A DNA stretch of 36,193 nt from Bacteroidota bacterium (GCA_022567155.1 JADFHN010000039.1:1-36193); one strand, 5' to 3'; counted from the stretch's first letter, positions 22,706 through 32,374 are shown. Numbers and translations are program-made. The notes: generated by a model not told the origin, from the sequence alone.

Positions 22706-25700
22706 TTGAATTCACTTTTGGACTTCAAGATACCAAAATTTTTAATAACACTCCCCTTTCTGATCCTGGGGGTAAGTTCTGCTTTCTCCCAGACTACGTA
22801 CTATAGCCGGAATGATGCGGTCAATCTGCCCAGGCAATGGGATGATGCTGATTCATGGACGTTGAACTCCGATGGATCCGGACCGGCAGCAGCCATTCCG
22901 CAACAAAATGATAACGTGGTCATAATTGCAGGGCATTCAGTGGAAATTAATGATGTTAATGCCAATGGGGGTCCCGCAACGTCAGCAGATGGTCTTGGAT
23001 TAGCAAATGTTGGTGCAGGTGGAGGAGATAATCCATTTGCCAGTTCCAATGTTGTTAACTTTTATCATACAGGTGATATTACCGTTTACGAAGGTGGCAG
23101 TCTTACTACAACGGTAAGAACAATGCTCCATGGAACAACAATCATCCTGGGTGACCTTTCTGTCGGGGGCGATTTGATAAACCTCGGGAATATGATCATG
23201 GCTTCTACGGCAACATTTGATTCCCAGGATGATCTTATAATTTCCGGTTTTAGCAACACAAGGATTGACATCACTGATGTGGCCAATTCATTTACCAATG
23301 ATGACTTGTACATTGATCATACCTATGCAGAGTTGTGCGGGATCAATGGAGTGCTTGAAGTAGGTATTGCACCAAATACACCTGAGATCCAACTATTGAA
23401 CAGTGCGACTTTGGCCCAGGTATGTGATATGTTTACAATTACCGGGTGTGTTACCTGTCCTGCCTTTGGTACCGGAACCAATTATCCTACTGCTCCTGTC
23501 CTAGCGGGAACCGGGACCACACTCAATTATACGGAAAATGCGGTAGTTCCTGCAGATTCTGGCATGGGACTAACCTATACCGAACCCTTTCTTATTGAAG
23601 CCACTGTATCAGTCACTGGAAATTATATCGATGTAGAAGATGTGCTGGCACTTATCAGTACACCAGGTTTCTCGGCAAGCTTTAATTCAACTTCAGGGGT
23701 TCTTACACTCTCGGGATTTACAGGGGCCTCTTCCTGGCAAACCGCACTTAGGAATGTGACTTACGAGAATCTTAGTGATAATCCCACTACTTCCACCCGG
23801 ACAGTAAGTTTTCAAATCACTGATGGCTTTAACGCAAGCAATATCGAAACAAGAGACATTGACATTACACGCGTGAATGATCCTCCGGATGTCAGCACTA
23901 TTTCAGGATCACCAGGTCCTTTAGCATATACTGAAGGAGATATGGCTGTAGCCGTTGATGATGAAATTGAAATTAAAGATCCGGATGATACGAATCTGGA
24001 AGGAGCGGTTATCACCATCTCTGCCAACTATGTGAATGGTGAAGACCTGCTGGATTTCACTAATAACTTTGGAGTGACCAATGCAGGCTTCAACACCACT
24101 ACGGGCGAACTGACCCTGACAGGATCTGTTATCATTGCCAATTATCAGGCTGCGTTGCGTACTGTTACGTACGAAAACACGAACGACAATCCGGCTACCG
24201 CCACGCGAACAGTCAGTTTTGTGGTTAACGACGGGGATGCGGACAGCCCACCTTTCAGCAGGGATATTGAGATCACACCCATCAATGATCCACCTGTAAA
24301 CAATGTTCCGGGAGTCCAAAATATCGATGAGGATAATGCACTGACATTCAACACCGCAAATGCCAACCTGATTTCCATAAGTGAAGTGGATGCCGGCGCC
24401 AATAATATCGACGTTACCCTTGACGTTAGTAACGGAACGCTCAAATTGAGTACTACTTCAAGCTTAACTGTCACCGGTGACAACTCCGCCAGTGTGGATA
24501 TCTCAGGTGCCCTCGCGGATATCAATACCGCCCTGGATGGGTTGATCTATACACCGGACCAGCATTTTAACGGTACCGAAACACTTACCATCGCTTCTGA
24601 TGATAATGGATTTACAGGTAATCCAGGCACTTCAACTGATTCTGACGACATCACGATTAACGTAACTGCCATCAATGATCCACCTGTAAACAATGTTCCG
24701 GGGGTCCAAAATATCGATGAGGATAATACACTGACATTCAACACCGCAAATGCCAACCTGATTTCCATAAGTGAAGTGGATGCAGGTGCCAATAATATCG
24801 ACGTTACCCTCGACGTTAGTAACGGAACGCTCAAATTGAGTACTACTGCAAGCTTAACTGTCACCGGTGACAACTCCGCCAGTGTGGATATATCAGGTGC
24901 CCTCGCGGATATCAATACCGCCCTGGATGGGTTGATCTATACACCGAACCAGCATTTTAACGGTACCGAAACGCTTACCATCGCTTCTGATGATAATGGA
25001 TTTACAGGTAATCCAGGCACTTCAACTGATTCTGATGACGTCACGATTAACGTAACAGCCATCAATGATCCACCGACAATTACCTCAACCGCTCCAACAA
25101 CGGCTGCAGAAGACGTTTTATACACATATACTGCCACAGTCACAGATCCTGATGATGCAAACAATGGAATAGACCTGATCTGGTCTTTGACCAATGAACC
25201 CGCCGGTATGGTTGTAAGCTCGACCGGAGTAGTAACATGGACTCCGGCTGAAGGCATATTATCATCTGGAACGGTCACCCTTACTGTTCAGGACGGAGGG
25301 GAAGACGGTGCTACCCCGGATATCGAAGATTTTACCATTACGGTTACCTCTGTCAATGATGCACCGGTTATCACATCAACGGCCGGTACCACAGCTACGG
25401 AAGATGTACTTTACACATACACAGCTACTGTTACAGATCCCGATGATTCCAACAACGGGACCGACCTGATCTGGTCTTTAACCAATGAACCCGCCGATAT
25501 GGTCGTGAGTTCCACAGGAGTAGTAACATGGACTCCGGCTGAAGGTGTTCTAACTTCCGGAACCGTAACCCTCACAGTCCAGGATGGAGGCGAAGACGGA
25601 GTTGCACCGGATACCGAAGATTTTACCATTACGGTTACTCCGTTTAATGATCCGCCTGTTATTACTTCAACAGCAGGTACAACCGCAACTGAAGAAACAC

Positions 25701-27223
25701 TATATACGTACACGGCCACCGTTACTGATCCCGATGATGCCAACAACGGAACCGACCTGATCTGGTCATTGACTAATGAACCTTCCGGTATGGTCGTGAG
25801 CGCAACCGGAGAAGTCACATGGACACCGGCTGAAGGTGTTCTTACATCCGGAACCGTAACCCTTACCGTTCAGGATGGGGGTGAAGACGGCGCAGCGCCG
25901 GATACCGAAGATTTTACCATTTTGGTTACACCAGTCAATGATCCGCCGGAGATTACCGGAACTTCTACCGATCTGAATTACACCGAAGGGGATGGGCCTG
26001 TAGCGATCGATAACCAGATTGTAGTCTCCGATGTGGATGATACTGATCTTGAAATAGCTACAATCAGTTTGGGAGCCAGCTACATGGCCGGGGAAGACAT
26101 GCTTGGATTCGTTGACCAATCGGGAATCTCCGGATTATTTGATGCGGTAAATGGAGATCTTATTTTGATCGGTACTGCTTCAATAGCGGATTATATAACT
26201 GCCCTGGCAAATGTAACTTATGAAAATATCAGTATTGAACCTGGTCTATCCACCAGGATGGTATCATTTGTAGTAAATGATGGCGATGACAACAGTTTGG
26301 AGTTTACCAGGAACATACTGATCTCAGGGATTAATGAACCTCCTGTATTCGTGGACGACAGTGGAATAGAAATTGACACGGTCCGTTTCACCATTTTGGA
26401 AGACGAAATCAGCATATTGTGTGTTCAGGTCTCTGATCCGGAGTCAAATACCGTTCATATTGAATCGGTTTCTTCAGGTTCAAACGGGTTTGATAACGGG
26501 CCAACGAGTGATTTGTGTTTCACTTATTCACCGCTCCTCAATTTCAATGGGGTTGTATATGGAAATATTACTATATGCGATGATGGCAACCCGGTTTCCT
26601 GTGCTGAAGCAGTGGTGAAAATTACTATCCTGCCGGTGAATGATCCTCCTGTTGCGGTAGATGATGAATACACTGTGCTGGAGGATGAAGTGGTTGTTAG
26701 AAATGTGCTGGACAATGACACCGATCCGGATGGTGATATCCTCACCGTAACCACCATCCCGGTGGCGGATCCGATGAACGGGGAGCTTGTTCTGAACCCG
26801 GATGGGACGTTTACCTATACACCCGCCAAAGATTTCTCCGGTAAAGATTTCTTCACTTACGAGGTTTGTGATACGGCCAATCCGGCCGCTTGTGACGAGG
26901 CAGATGTAACCATTACCCTGCAGGAAGTAGAAGACCCGGTGATTGTTTACCAGGTGCTTACACCGAACGATGACAACTTTAATGACCTTTGGGTAATCGA
27001 GGGTATTGAACAATTCCCCGGCAACATGGTGCGTATCTTTGACCGGTGGAGCAACCTCGTTTACCAGATGCAGGGGTATAATAATGCCGACAAGATATGG
27101 GAAGGAAATTCAAATGAAGGGATAACCAAAGGTGAATTACCCAACGGCACCTATTATTATGTGATCAGTCTTGGAGATGGCAGCGACGTTTTGAAAGGTT
27201 TTGTAGAACTAAAACATCAATGA
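22706..27223 (+). CDS. Large cadherin-like repeat adhesin with type B T9SS sorting domain
   Basis: A 1505-residue secreted surface protein. A signal peptide (to about residue 29, AFSQ) is followed by an N-terminal beta-helix-like region (30-245), cadherin-like/Ig-like modules ending in xNDPP or xNDAP linkers, two nearly identical 130-residue modules (526-655, 656-785), three 97-residue dystroglycan-type modules (786-1076), further modules including AVDDEYTVLEDE...DNDTDPDGD, and the C-terminal sorting domain from 1413 (VLTPNDDNFNDLW...IFDRWSNLVYQ...GTYYYVI). That last domain is the gliding-motility-associated, type B signal for type IX secretion. DxDxD-like and DPDD motifs suggest calcium binding. 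It starts a three-gene operon with its PorP/SprF partner. The start is TTG at 22706; no in-frame ATG precedes the hydrophobic core. Confidence 0.9.
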   Translation: MNSLLDFKIPKFLITLPFLILGVSSAFSQTTYYSRNDAVNLPRQWDDADSWTLNSDGSGPAAAIPQQNDNVVIIAGHSVEINDVNANGGPATSADGLGLANVGAGGGDNPFASSNVVNFYHTGDITVYEGGSLTTTVRTMLHGTTIILGDLSVGGDLINLGNMIMASTATFDSQDDLIISGFSNTRIDITDVANSFTNDDLYIDHTYAELCGINGVLEVGIAPNTPEIQLLNSATLAQVCDMFTITGCVTCPAFGTGTNYPTAPVLAGTGTTLNYTENAVVPADSGMGLTYTEPFLIEATVSVTGNYIDVEDVLALISTPGFSASFNSTSGVLTLSGFTGASSWQTALRNVTYENLSDNPTTSTRTVSFQITDGFNASNIETRDIDITRVNDPPDVSTISGSPGPLAYTEGDMAVAVDDEIEIKDPDDTNLEGAVITISANYVNGEDLLDFTNNFGVTNAGFNTTTGELTLTGSVIIANYQAALRTVTYENTNDNPATATRTVSFVVNDGDADSPPFSRDIEITPINDPPVNNVPGVQNIDEDNALTFNTANANLISISEVDAGANNIDVTLDVSNGTLKLSTTSSLTVTGDNSASVDISGALADINTALDGLIYTPDQHFNGTETLTIASDDNGFTGNPGTSTDSDDITINVTAINDPPVNNVPGVQNIDEDNTLTFNTANANLISISEVDAGANNIDVTLDVSNGTLKLSTTASLTVTGDNSASVDISGALADINTALDGLIYTPNQHFNGTETLTIASDDNGFTGNPGTSTDSDDVTINVTAINDPPTITSTAPTTAAEDVLYTYTATVTDPDDANNGIDLIWSLTNEPAGMVVSSTGVVTWTPAEGILSSGTVTLTVQDGGEDGATPDIEDFTITVTSVNDAPVITSTAGTTATEDVLYTYTATVTDPDDSNNGTDLIWSLTNEPADMVVSSTGVVTWTPAEGVLTSGTVTLTVQDGGEDGVAPDTEDFTITVTPFNDPPVITSTAGTTATEETLYTYTATVTDPDDANNGTDLIWSLTNEPSGMVVSATGEVTWTPAEGVLTSGTVTLTVQDGGEDGAAPDTEDFTILVTPVNDPPEITGTSTDLNYTEGDGPVAIDNQIVVSDVDDTDLEIATISLGASYMAGEDMLGFVDQSGISGLFDAVNGDLILIGTASIADYITALANVTYENISIEPGLSTRMVSFVVNDGDDNSLEFTRNILISGINEPPVFVDDSGIEIDTVRFTILEDEISILCVQVSDPESNTVHIESVSSGSNGFDNGPTSDLCFTYSPLLNFNGVVYGNITICDDGNPVSCAEAVVKITILPVNDPPVAVDDEYTVLEDEVVVRNVLDNDTDPDGDILTVTTIPVADPMNGELVLNPDGTFTYTPAKDFSGKDFFTYEVCDTANPAACDEADVTITLQEVEDPVIVYQVLTPNDDNFNDLWVIEGIEQFPGNMVRIFDRWSNLVYQMQGYNNADKIWEGNSNEGITKGELPNGTYYYVISLGDGSDVLKGFVELKHQ
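24281..25060. repeat. Tandem 390-bp DNA repeat, two copies, in the adhesin gene
   Basis: Copies 24281-24670 and 24671-25060 start at ATCAATGATCCACC and are nearly identical base for base (a handful of differences, such as GGGAGTCC/GGGGGTCC and GCACTG/ACACTG). Each encodes one 130-residue module. The near identity points to a recent duplication or ongoing gene conversion and offers a substrate for copy-number change by recombination. Confidence 0.9.
25061..25933. repeat. Tandem 291-bp repeat, three copies, in the adhesin gene
   Basis: Copies at 25061-25351, 25352-25642 and 25643-25933 have exactly equal length and encode 97-residue modules (ITST...YTYTATVTDPDD...IWSLTNEP...VTWTPAEG...VTLTVQDGGEDG...DFTI). 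They are more diverged from one another than the 390-bp pair. Confidence 0.88.
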
Positions 27224-28110
27224 GATATTTAGTAACCATATTGTTATTTTTAATTTCATGGGTATCACTGTATGGCCAGTCGGAAGCTACTTATTCGCAG
27301 TACATGTTTAATGGATTAGCTATCAATCCCGCTTATGCGGGAAGCCACGAATCATTGGATCTGTCAGTATTATCACGGTTTCAGTCTGTAGGTTTGAAAG
27401 GGGCCCCGAGAACTCAGACATTTACCGGTCATACCGCGATACTGGACCGCAGAATTGGTTTGGGTTTTTTGGTTATCAATGATGAAATAGGAGTCACGCA
27501 GCAAACAGGGTTCTATTTTTCCTATGCATATAAGATCCGTTTTGACAAGTCAACACTATCCCTCGGGCTTCAGGGAGGTGGTACCATGGTTGATGCCAGA
27601 TACAGCCAGCTAAAGATCCGTCAACCTGGTGATCCGTTACTCGGAGATGATATTAAGGGTTTCAAACCAAATTTTGGCACTGGTATTTACTTTAGTTCGG
27701 AATTTTTTTATGCCGGGATAAGTATGCCTCAGATGATTGATGTCGGGGTAGAGAATTTTACGCAATTACAAGCCATCATTGTCACAAGCGGCATAGTATT
27801 TACACTAAACCCGGTATTAAAACTTAAACCCAATATTCTGTTCCGTGTTGTTGACCGGCAACCCGTAGAATTTAACTTCAACATGAATTTATTGATACAT
27901 GAAGTGGTTTGGATTGGCGCTTCATACCGGCCGTCAAATACAGCCAATTTCATACTTGAGCTGCAGTTAACTGATAATCTGCGTTTTGGATATGCCTATG
28001 ACTTCGGAATAAACGATTTGAGCCAGGCGAATGCGGGATCACACGAGTTTCTGCTTAATTTTCAGTTAAGAAAAAACAAAAAGGGTGTGGTAAGCCCCAG
28101 ATATTTTTAA
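27220..28110 (+). CDS. PorP/SprF family type IX secretion membrane protein
   Basis: A 296-residue outer-membrane protein: signal peptide (1-20, LYGQ), then SEATYSQYMFNGLAINPAYAG, the signature start of the PorP/SprF family, and about 14 amphipathic beta strands ending in LLNFQLR. SprF-like proteins dock to the T9SS and are needed for export or attachment of partner adhesins that carry type B sorting domains. The start overlaps the adhesin stop (ATGA), so translation is coupled, and the next gene follows after 2 bases. This makes it the dedicated partner of the upstream adhesin rather than the core PorP. Confidence 0.92.
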   Translation: MRYLVTILLFLISWVSLYGQSEATYSQYMFNGLAINPAYAGSHESLDLSVLSRFQSVGLKGAPRTQTFTGHTAILDRRIGLGFLVINDEIGVTQQTGFYFSYAYKIRFDKSTLSLGLQGGGTMVDARYSQLKIRQPGDPLLGDDIKGFKPNFGTGIYFSSEFFYAGISMPQMIDVGVENFTQLQAIIVTSGIVFTLNPVLKLKPNILFRVVDRQPVEFNFNMNLLIHEVVWIGASYRPSNTANFILELQLTDNLRFGYAYDFGINDLSQANAGSHEFLLNFQLRKNKKGVVSPRYF

Positions 28111-28112
28111 TC

Positions 28113-30311
28113 ATGAATAAATTCCTGGCCTATATCCTGATAACAATGTCCATGGGATTGACCAGTGTGCATGTATTCTCTCAACAGAATATTGGAAATC
28201 TTTTGGTCAGGAATAAATACAAGGGAGACCAGTATTTCCTGGATTTTTATTATAAAAAAGCCATAACGTACTACGAACTGGCCCTGAAAAAGGACATCAA
28301 CAAAGATGCGTTGAGGCTTAAGATTGGAGACAGTTACCGGCTTTTGCAGGATTATGAAAAGGCAGAAACGTGGTATAGGGAGGTAATGGAAGTAAATCCG
28401 GATGTTCCGAATCCCATATATAAATATCACTATGCAAGTGCGCTTATGGCTGCTGGAAAATATGATGAGGCAAGAGGATGGCTTAAAGCCTACAAGATAG
28501 AAGTTCCGGAGGATTCAAGGTCGCAAAGAAAGATAGATGGTATAAATAATCTGCCGCTCTATTTTATTGACAGCAGCATCGTAGAAATTACCCCGCTTCC
28601 CATGAATACATCATTCAGTGAGGTGGCTCCGGTGGCATATAAAGATGGAATGGTCTTTCTTAGCGCCAGGACCCAAAACTCCCTGGTTGACCACGACAAC
28701 CTCAGAAAGGAAGACCTTTATGACCTTTATTACGTTTCCTATGATGCTGCTTCCGGTTGGGGAGAAACCGTTCTGTTCGACAAGGTTCTAAACACTCCTT
28801 TTCACGAAGGACCTGTGTCATTTTATACTGGAGAAGATAAATTACTATTGACCAGAAGTAATTATTTAAACAAACGACAGACTGTAAGTGCCGATGGTAA
28901 TACGAAATTACAGCTTTTCACCGCTGTAAAAACCGGTGAGATATGGGCCAATATCCAACCATTTGAGCTCAATAATCCTTCATATTCGATTGCACATCCT
29001 GCACTAAACAGTACCAATGACACGTTGTTTTTTGTATCGGATAAGCCTGGAGGATTTGGTGGTACGGATCTGTATATGAGCGTTTATGCAGATGGATGGT
29101 CAGGGCCGGTTAATTTAGGGCCAGCAGTAAATACAGAGGGTAACGAATTGTTTCCCAGCTATGTCTCCAGCAGATTGTTTTTTGCATCCGACGGTCATGA
29201 CGGCCTTGGAGGACTGGACATTTACAAGGCGGTTTTAGAAGGAGGGATTGCCAGTTACGTTACTAATCTGGGATCACCTGTTAACTCCACAATGGACGAT
29301 TTTTCTTATACGATTGACCCCATCACAAAAACGGGATATTTTGCTTCTAACCGACCAGGTGGTATGGGAAGTGACGACATTTTCTCATTTTCCCAAAAAG
29401 CACAGGTTCTGCAAGGTATTGCCATTCAGGAGCAGGACCGTTCTCCCCTGGCCGGTGTTCAGATTAACCTGATTGAAGATGGGTTGGCAATTGCAACTTA
29501 CGTTACAGGTGCAGACGGGACTTTCAGATTTTACTTACCTCTGTCATCTGATTTCAAAATTACAGCCCACAAATACGAACATTCATTGAAAACGGATTTG
29601 CAACTAACAACACGAGGTAACCAGGTGGATATTGACTCCCTGTTAATTGAAATGCATAAACATGACTTCTTTGCACGAGGACTTGTATATGACAGTGAAA
29701 CCCAGAAAACGATGCATGATGTACGCATAATAATTTCAGATGAAAACTCACATCAAGTGGATACGGTTTTCACAGGTATAAATGGAATGTACAGCTTTAT
29801 CATTGAACCCGGGAAAAACTATGTAATCCGGGCTGAAAAGGACAGGTTTTCCTCAGACATCCTGCAAATAAACACCTTTTCTATAAGCAAGGGTGTGATA
29901 ACAAATGACTTTATACTCGATGAAGAATACATCGATAAGGAAAATATCTATTTTGACTATGGTAAATATGATCTGCGGCCCGATGACCTGCCGGTATTGC
30001 ATAAAGTTGTTGACATCCTGAAAAGATATCCAAACGACTGGTTGATAATAGGCGCTCATGCAGATTCACGTGGTTCCAGGGAGTATAATCAGGAGCTCTC
30101 GGAAAAGCGTGCTGAAGCCGTTGTGGAATTTTTTATTACTAATGGAGTACCCCGTGATAAGATCATTGCACGGGGATTTGGAGAAGGCCTTGTACTTAAC
30201 CGGTGTGTTGATGGTATAAACTGCCATGAAGAGGATCATTCAAAAAATCGTCGTGCAGAGATCAAGGTGGAGGAACATCTGCCTGAGGATGAGTTAGAAA
30301 ATATTAAATAA
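28113..30311 (+). CDS. PorE-like OmpA-family protein (TPR, PD40 propeller, CRD, OmpA)
   Basis: A 732-residue envelope protein with the PorE layout: signal peptide (1-24), TPR-like helices (about 35-125, AITYYELALKKDINKDALRLKIGDSYRLL), a PD40/WD40-like propeller (about 165-430, repeats of LFFVSDKPGGFGGTDLYMS type), two carboxypeptidase-regulatory-like domains (about 437-515, 525-605) and an OmpA C-terminal peptidoglycan-binding domain (611-720: IYFDYGKYDLRPDD...GAHADSRGS...NQELSEKRAEAVVEFF...NRRAEIKV). PorE tethers the T9SS to the cell wall; this copy sits in an operon with an adhesin and SprF homologue and is probably an accessory paralogue. The C-terminal tail is acidic. Confidence 0.9.
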   Translation: MNKFLAYILITMSMGLTSVHVFSQQNIGNLLVRNKYKGDQYFLDFYYKKAITYYELALKKDINKDALRLKIGDSYRLLQDYEKAETWYREVMEVNPDVPNPIYKYHYASALMAAGKYDEARGWLKAYKIEVPEDSRSQRKIDGINNLPLYFIDSSIVEITPLPMNTSFSEVAPVAYKDGMVFLSARTQNSLVDHDNLRKEDLYDLYYVSYDAASGWGETVLFDKVLNTPFHEGPVSFYTGEDKLLLTRSNYLNKRQTVSADGNTKLQLFTAVKTGEIWANIQPFELNNPSYSIAHPALNSTNDTLFFVSDKPGGFGGTDLYMSVYADGWSGPVNLGPAVNTEGNELFPSYVSSRLFFASDGHDGLGGLDIYKAVLEGGIASYVTNLGSPVNSTMDDFSYTIDPITKTGYFASNRPGGMGSDDIFSFSQKAQVLQGIAIQEQDRSPLAGVQINLIEDGLAIATYVTGADGTFRFYLPLSSDFKITAHKYEHSLKTDLQLTTRGNQVDIDSLLIEMHKHDFFARGLVYDSETQKTMHDVRIIISDENSHQVDTVFTGINGMYSFIIEPGKNYVIRAEKDRFSSDILQINTFSISKGVITNDFILDEEYIDKENIYFDYGKYDLRPDDLPVLHKVVDILKRYPNDWLIIGAHADSRGSREYNQELSEKRAEAVVEFFITNGVPRDKIIARGFGEGLVLNRCVDGINCHEEDHSKNRRAEIKVEEHLPEDELENIK

Positions 30312-30377
30312 TGTCAGCATTGCTAATCTACTGATTGCAGTTAAAAGTTAGTGTGGCATGTGAAAATAAAGTCTGTG

Positions 30378-30908
30378 TTAAAATGCCACCAGTTGCCTGG
30401 CCTGCATTTCGATCAGCTCCTTGTAAAGCGGGTTGGTAATTTCTTCTTTTTCCACATCCATATTCTCTTCAATCTGCGCGAGTTTTGGCTTCAGTGCCAG
30501 CACATGCATACCACAATAGTTGAATATGTCGGTGAGGTGGCTCAGGGCAAGTCCGGCGCCCTGTACACCGGCTGAAAGCCCTACCAGCGCGCACTTTTTG
30601 TTCTGAAAAGAGACAGGAAACTCAAGCCCGTCGATAAAGGTTTTTAATATGCCTGGAAATGAACCGTTATATTCAGGCACAATATATACAAACTTATCAC
30701 TGTCTTTCATCTGCTGCCGGAATACGTTAAACAACTTATTTCTCCCTGATTGTTCGTATAAGGCTGAAAAAGCAAAATCCGGTGGAAGCTCGCTGAGATC
30801 AATGATCTGACTTGGGGCATCCAGATTATTGAGAAACTTTTGATAAATACGACTTAGCTTCAATGATAATGCATTGCTCCTGTTGGTGCCGCTGATAATG
30901 GTAATCAT
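30378..30908 (-). CDS. NAD(P)H-dependent FMN reductase family protein
   Basis: A 176-residue flavodoxin-fold protein: the phosphate-binding loop SGTNRSNALS (6-15) near the N-terminus and PEYNGSFPGILKTFIDG (98-114), the flavin-contact motif of NADPH-dependent FMN reductases, followed by ALVGLSAGVQGAG. It transfers hydride from NAD(P)H to bound or free FMN, or to quinones or metals. It is second in an operon with a YceI gene (27-base gap). YceI proteins bind isoprenoid quinone-like lipids, so a shared role in quinone or electron handling is possible but not shown. Confidence 0.85.
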   Translation of the reverse strand: MITIISGTNRSNALSLKLSRIYQKFLNNLDAPSQIIDLSELPPDFAFSALYEQSGRNKLFNVFRQQMKDSDKFVYIVPEYNGSFPGILKTFIDGLEFPVSFQNKKCALVGLSAGVQGAGLALSHLTDIFNYCGMHVLALKPKLAQIEENMDVEKEEITNPLYKELIEMQARQLVAF

Positions 30909-30935
30909 ACCGTGAAAAAACTTGTTGACTTAAAT

Positions 30936-31547
30936 TTAAACATCCTTTTTAAGTGCAACCAGTTCAATGCCAATTTCGATGTCGTCATAAATGATTTTAT
31001 CACCCAGGTTATCGAAAAAAGAACCCGATCCGTAGCGTATATTATATTTGGACCGGTCGAAAACAATAGCTGCTTTCACATGAACCATTGAACCCGACAT
31101 CGTGATTTTCGACGGGAAACTGTTTGGATGAGTGATCCCTTTGATGGTAAGGTTACCTGCAATTATAAAATTACCCTTTTCGGTTTCTTCTGCCGTTACA
31201 GAAGTGATCTCGAAGGTGGCACGGGGAAATTCTTCAACATTGAAAAAATCTTCTGACTTTAAATGGCCGGTAAGTTTATCGTTTTTCCTTTTATCTTCAA
31301 GATCAAGGTCTTTGAGGGTAGTCATGTCGATCACAAAATTCCCTCCGGTAAGCAACTGATCATCAAAGATCAATTCGCCGCTCGCCAGTTGAATGGTACC
31401 GGTATGATTATATGTAATCTTTTTACCGTTCCAGGTTATCGTACTTTCCTGAGTTGATACAGTATATGTTACTTTATTTGTAACCATAAAACCGGTTGAA
31501 AAGATGCCTGTCAGTATCACCGTGAAAATTAGCATTGGTTTGTTCAT
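30936..31547 (-). CDS. YceI family protein (exported), copy 1
   Basis: A 203-residue periplasmic protein: signal peptide or anchor (1-22), then the YceI lipocalin-like beta-barrel: YTVSTQESTITWNGKK, GNFVIDMTTLKDLDLEDKRKNDKLTGHLKSEDFF, FPRATFEITSV, GNLTIKGITHP, and the end FDRSKYNIRYGSGSFFDNLGDKIIYDDIEIGIELV. The conserved LxxHLKSxDFF and (F)DRSxYxI...G.F..L(G)DxxIxDxIxI blocks are all there. Such proteins bind long isoprenoid chains in the barrel. It is transcribed with the FMN reductase gene and divergently from a second YceI gene at 31734. The two differ strongly in sequence. Confidence 0.9.
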   Translation of the reverse strand: MNKPMLIFTVILTGIFSTGFMVTNKVTYTVSTQESTITWNGKKITYNHTGTIQLASGELIFDDQLLTGGNFVIDMTTLKDLDLEDKRKNDKLTGHLKSEDFFNVEEFPRATFEITSVTAEETEKGNFIIAGNLTIKGITHPNSFPSKITMSGSMVHVKAAIVFDRSKYNIRYGSGSFFDNLGDKIIYDDIEIGIELVALKKDV

Positions 31548-31599
31548 TTTAGTTATTCAATTTTGTAAATTTCTGATTATAAGTTTTATAAAACGTGCG

Positions 31600-31607
31600 C
31601 AAAGCTA
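31600..31607 (-). promoter_or_regulatory. Candidate -7 element (TAGCTTTG) of the reverse YceI operon
   Basis: On the reverse strand, TAGCTTTG matches TAnnTTTG and lies 52 bases upstream of the YceI ATG. The palindrome at 31628-31639 lies about where the -33 region falls. Confidence 0.4.
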
Positions 31608-31627
31608 ATAATGTTTTAATTATTTTG

Positions 31628-31639
31628 ATGTTTAAACAT
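31628..31639. promoter_or_regulatory. Palindrome ATGTTTAAACAT between divergent YceI genes
   Basis: A perfect 12-bp palindrome in the intergenic region shared by two divergent YceI genes, over the -33 area of the reverse promoter. A further AATGTTT lies about 20 bases to the left (31609-31615). It could be an operator controlling both genes; AT-richness makes chance possible. Confidence 0.35.
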
Positions 31640-31733
31640 TAAAAAGTATTTTACATGGAACTTATTTACCTGTAAAGTAGTTTGTAGATTGTATTGTGAA
31701 TTAATTTTTAAACCAACAAAATATTATATCATT

Positions 31734-32342
31734 ATGAAAAAGATTAACAAAATTTATTACATGCTATTATTTCTGCCCGTTTTATATGCATTTATACCTG
31801 CATCGGAGCCTGTTGACGCCCCCGTATGGAATGTTGATAAAGTCCATTCATCAGTGAGTTTTACAATCAATCATTTTTTCACGCCTGTAGCAGGACGATT
31901 TGGTGAATTTGATATTGATTTTGTATTTGACCCCAATGACCTGGCGGGCAGCAAAGTCAAAGTGGTGATTAAAGTAAATAGTGTAAATACAGGTAATGAG
32001 AAAAGAGATAACGATCTTCGTTCGGATAATTTTTTCGGATCCAAAACATATCCTGAGATGATATATGAATCTGAAAAGATTGAACGTACGGACGAGAATG
32101 AATATATGATGCACGGTAAACTTACCATCAAGGAAACCACAAAGGATGTTGCCATTCCGTTTACCGTGCTGGGCACAATGGATCATCCCCGGCGAAAAGG
32201 TGTGGAGATAATGAGTGTAAAAAGCGAACTGAAGATCAACCGGAACGAATATGGGGTTGGTACCGGCGACTGGATACGCACCAATGTAGTAGGCGATGAA
32301 ATAACCATTCAGATTTTTATCGAGGCAAACAGAAAGAAATGA
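31734..32342 (+). CDS. YceI family protein (exported), copy 2
   Basis: With the ATG at 31734 (MKKINKIYYMLLFLPVLYAF) the protein has 202 residues and a normal signal peptide; the longer frame from 31689 would place 15 odd residues before it and is less likely. The YceI barrel is clear: WNVDKVHSSVSFTINHFFTP, VAGRFGEFDIDFVFDP, RDNDLRSDNFFGSKTYPEMIYESE, HGKLTIKETTKDVAIPFTVLG, and the end INRNEYGVGTGDWIRTNVVGDEITIQIFIE. It contains the family hallmark (KVHSSVxFxxxHF) more faithfully than the reverse-strand YceI. Expected role: lipid or quinone binding in the periplasm. It is followed by a terminator. Confidence 0.92.
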   Translation: MKKINKIYYMLLFLPVLYAFIPASEPVDAPVWNVDKVHSSVSFTINHFFTPVAGRFGEFDIDFVFDPNDLAGSKVKVVIKVNSVNTGNEKRDNDLRSDNFFGSKTYPEMIYESEKIERTDENEYMMHGKLTIKETTKDVAIPFTVLGTMDHPRRKGVEIMSVKSELKINRNEYGVGTGDWIRTNVVGDEITIQIFIEANRKK

Positions 32343-32374
32343 GGCATTGATCTTCTGATTTCAAAACTTAATAC

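Noticed and set aside
23812-26119. Several long reverse-strand frames inside the adhesin gene
   Set aside because: They are shadows created by the repetitive, stop-poor coding strand; their repeated sequences mirror the adhesin modules.
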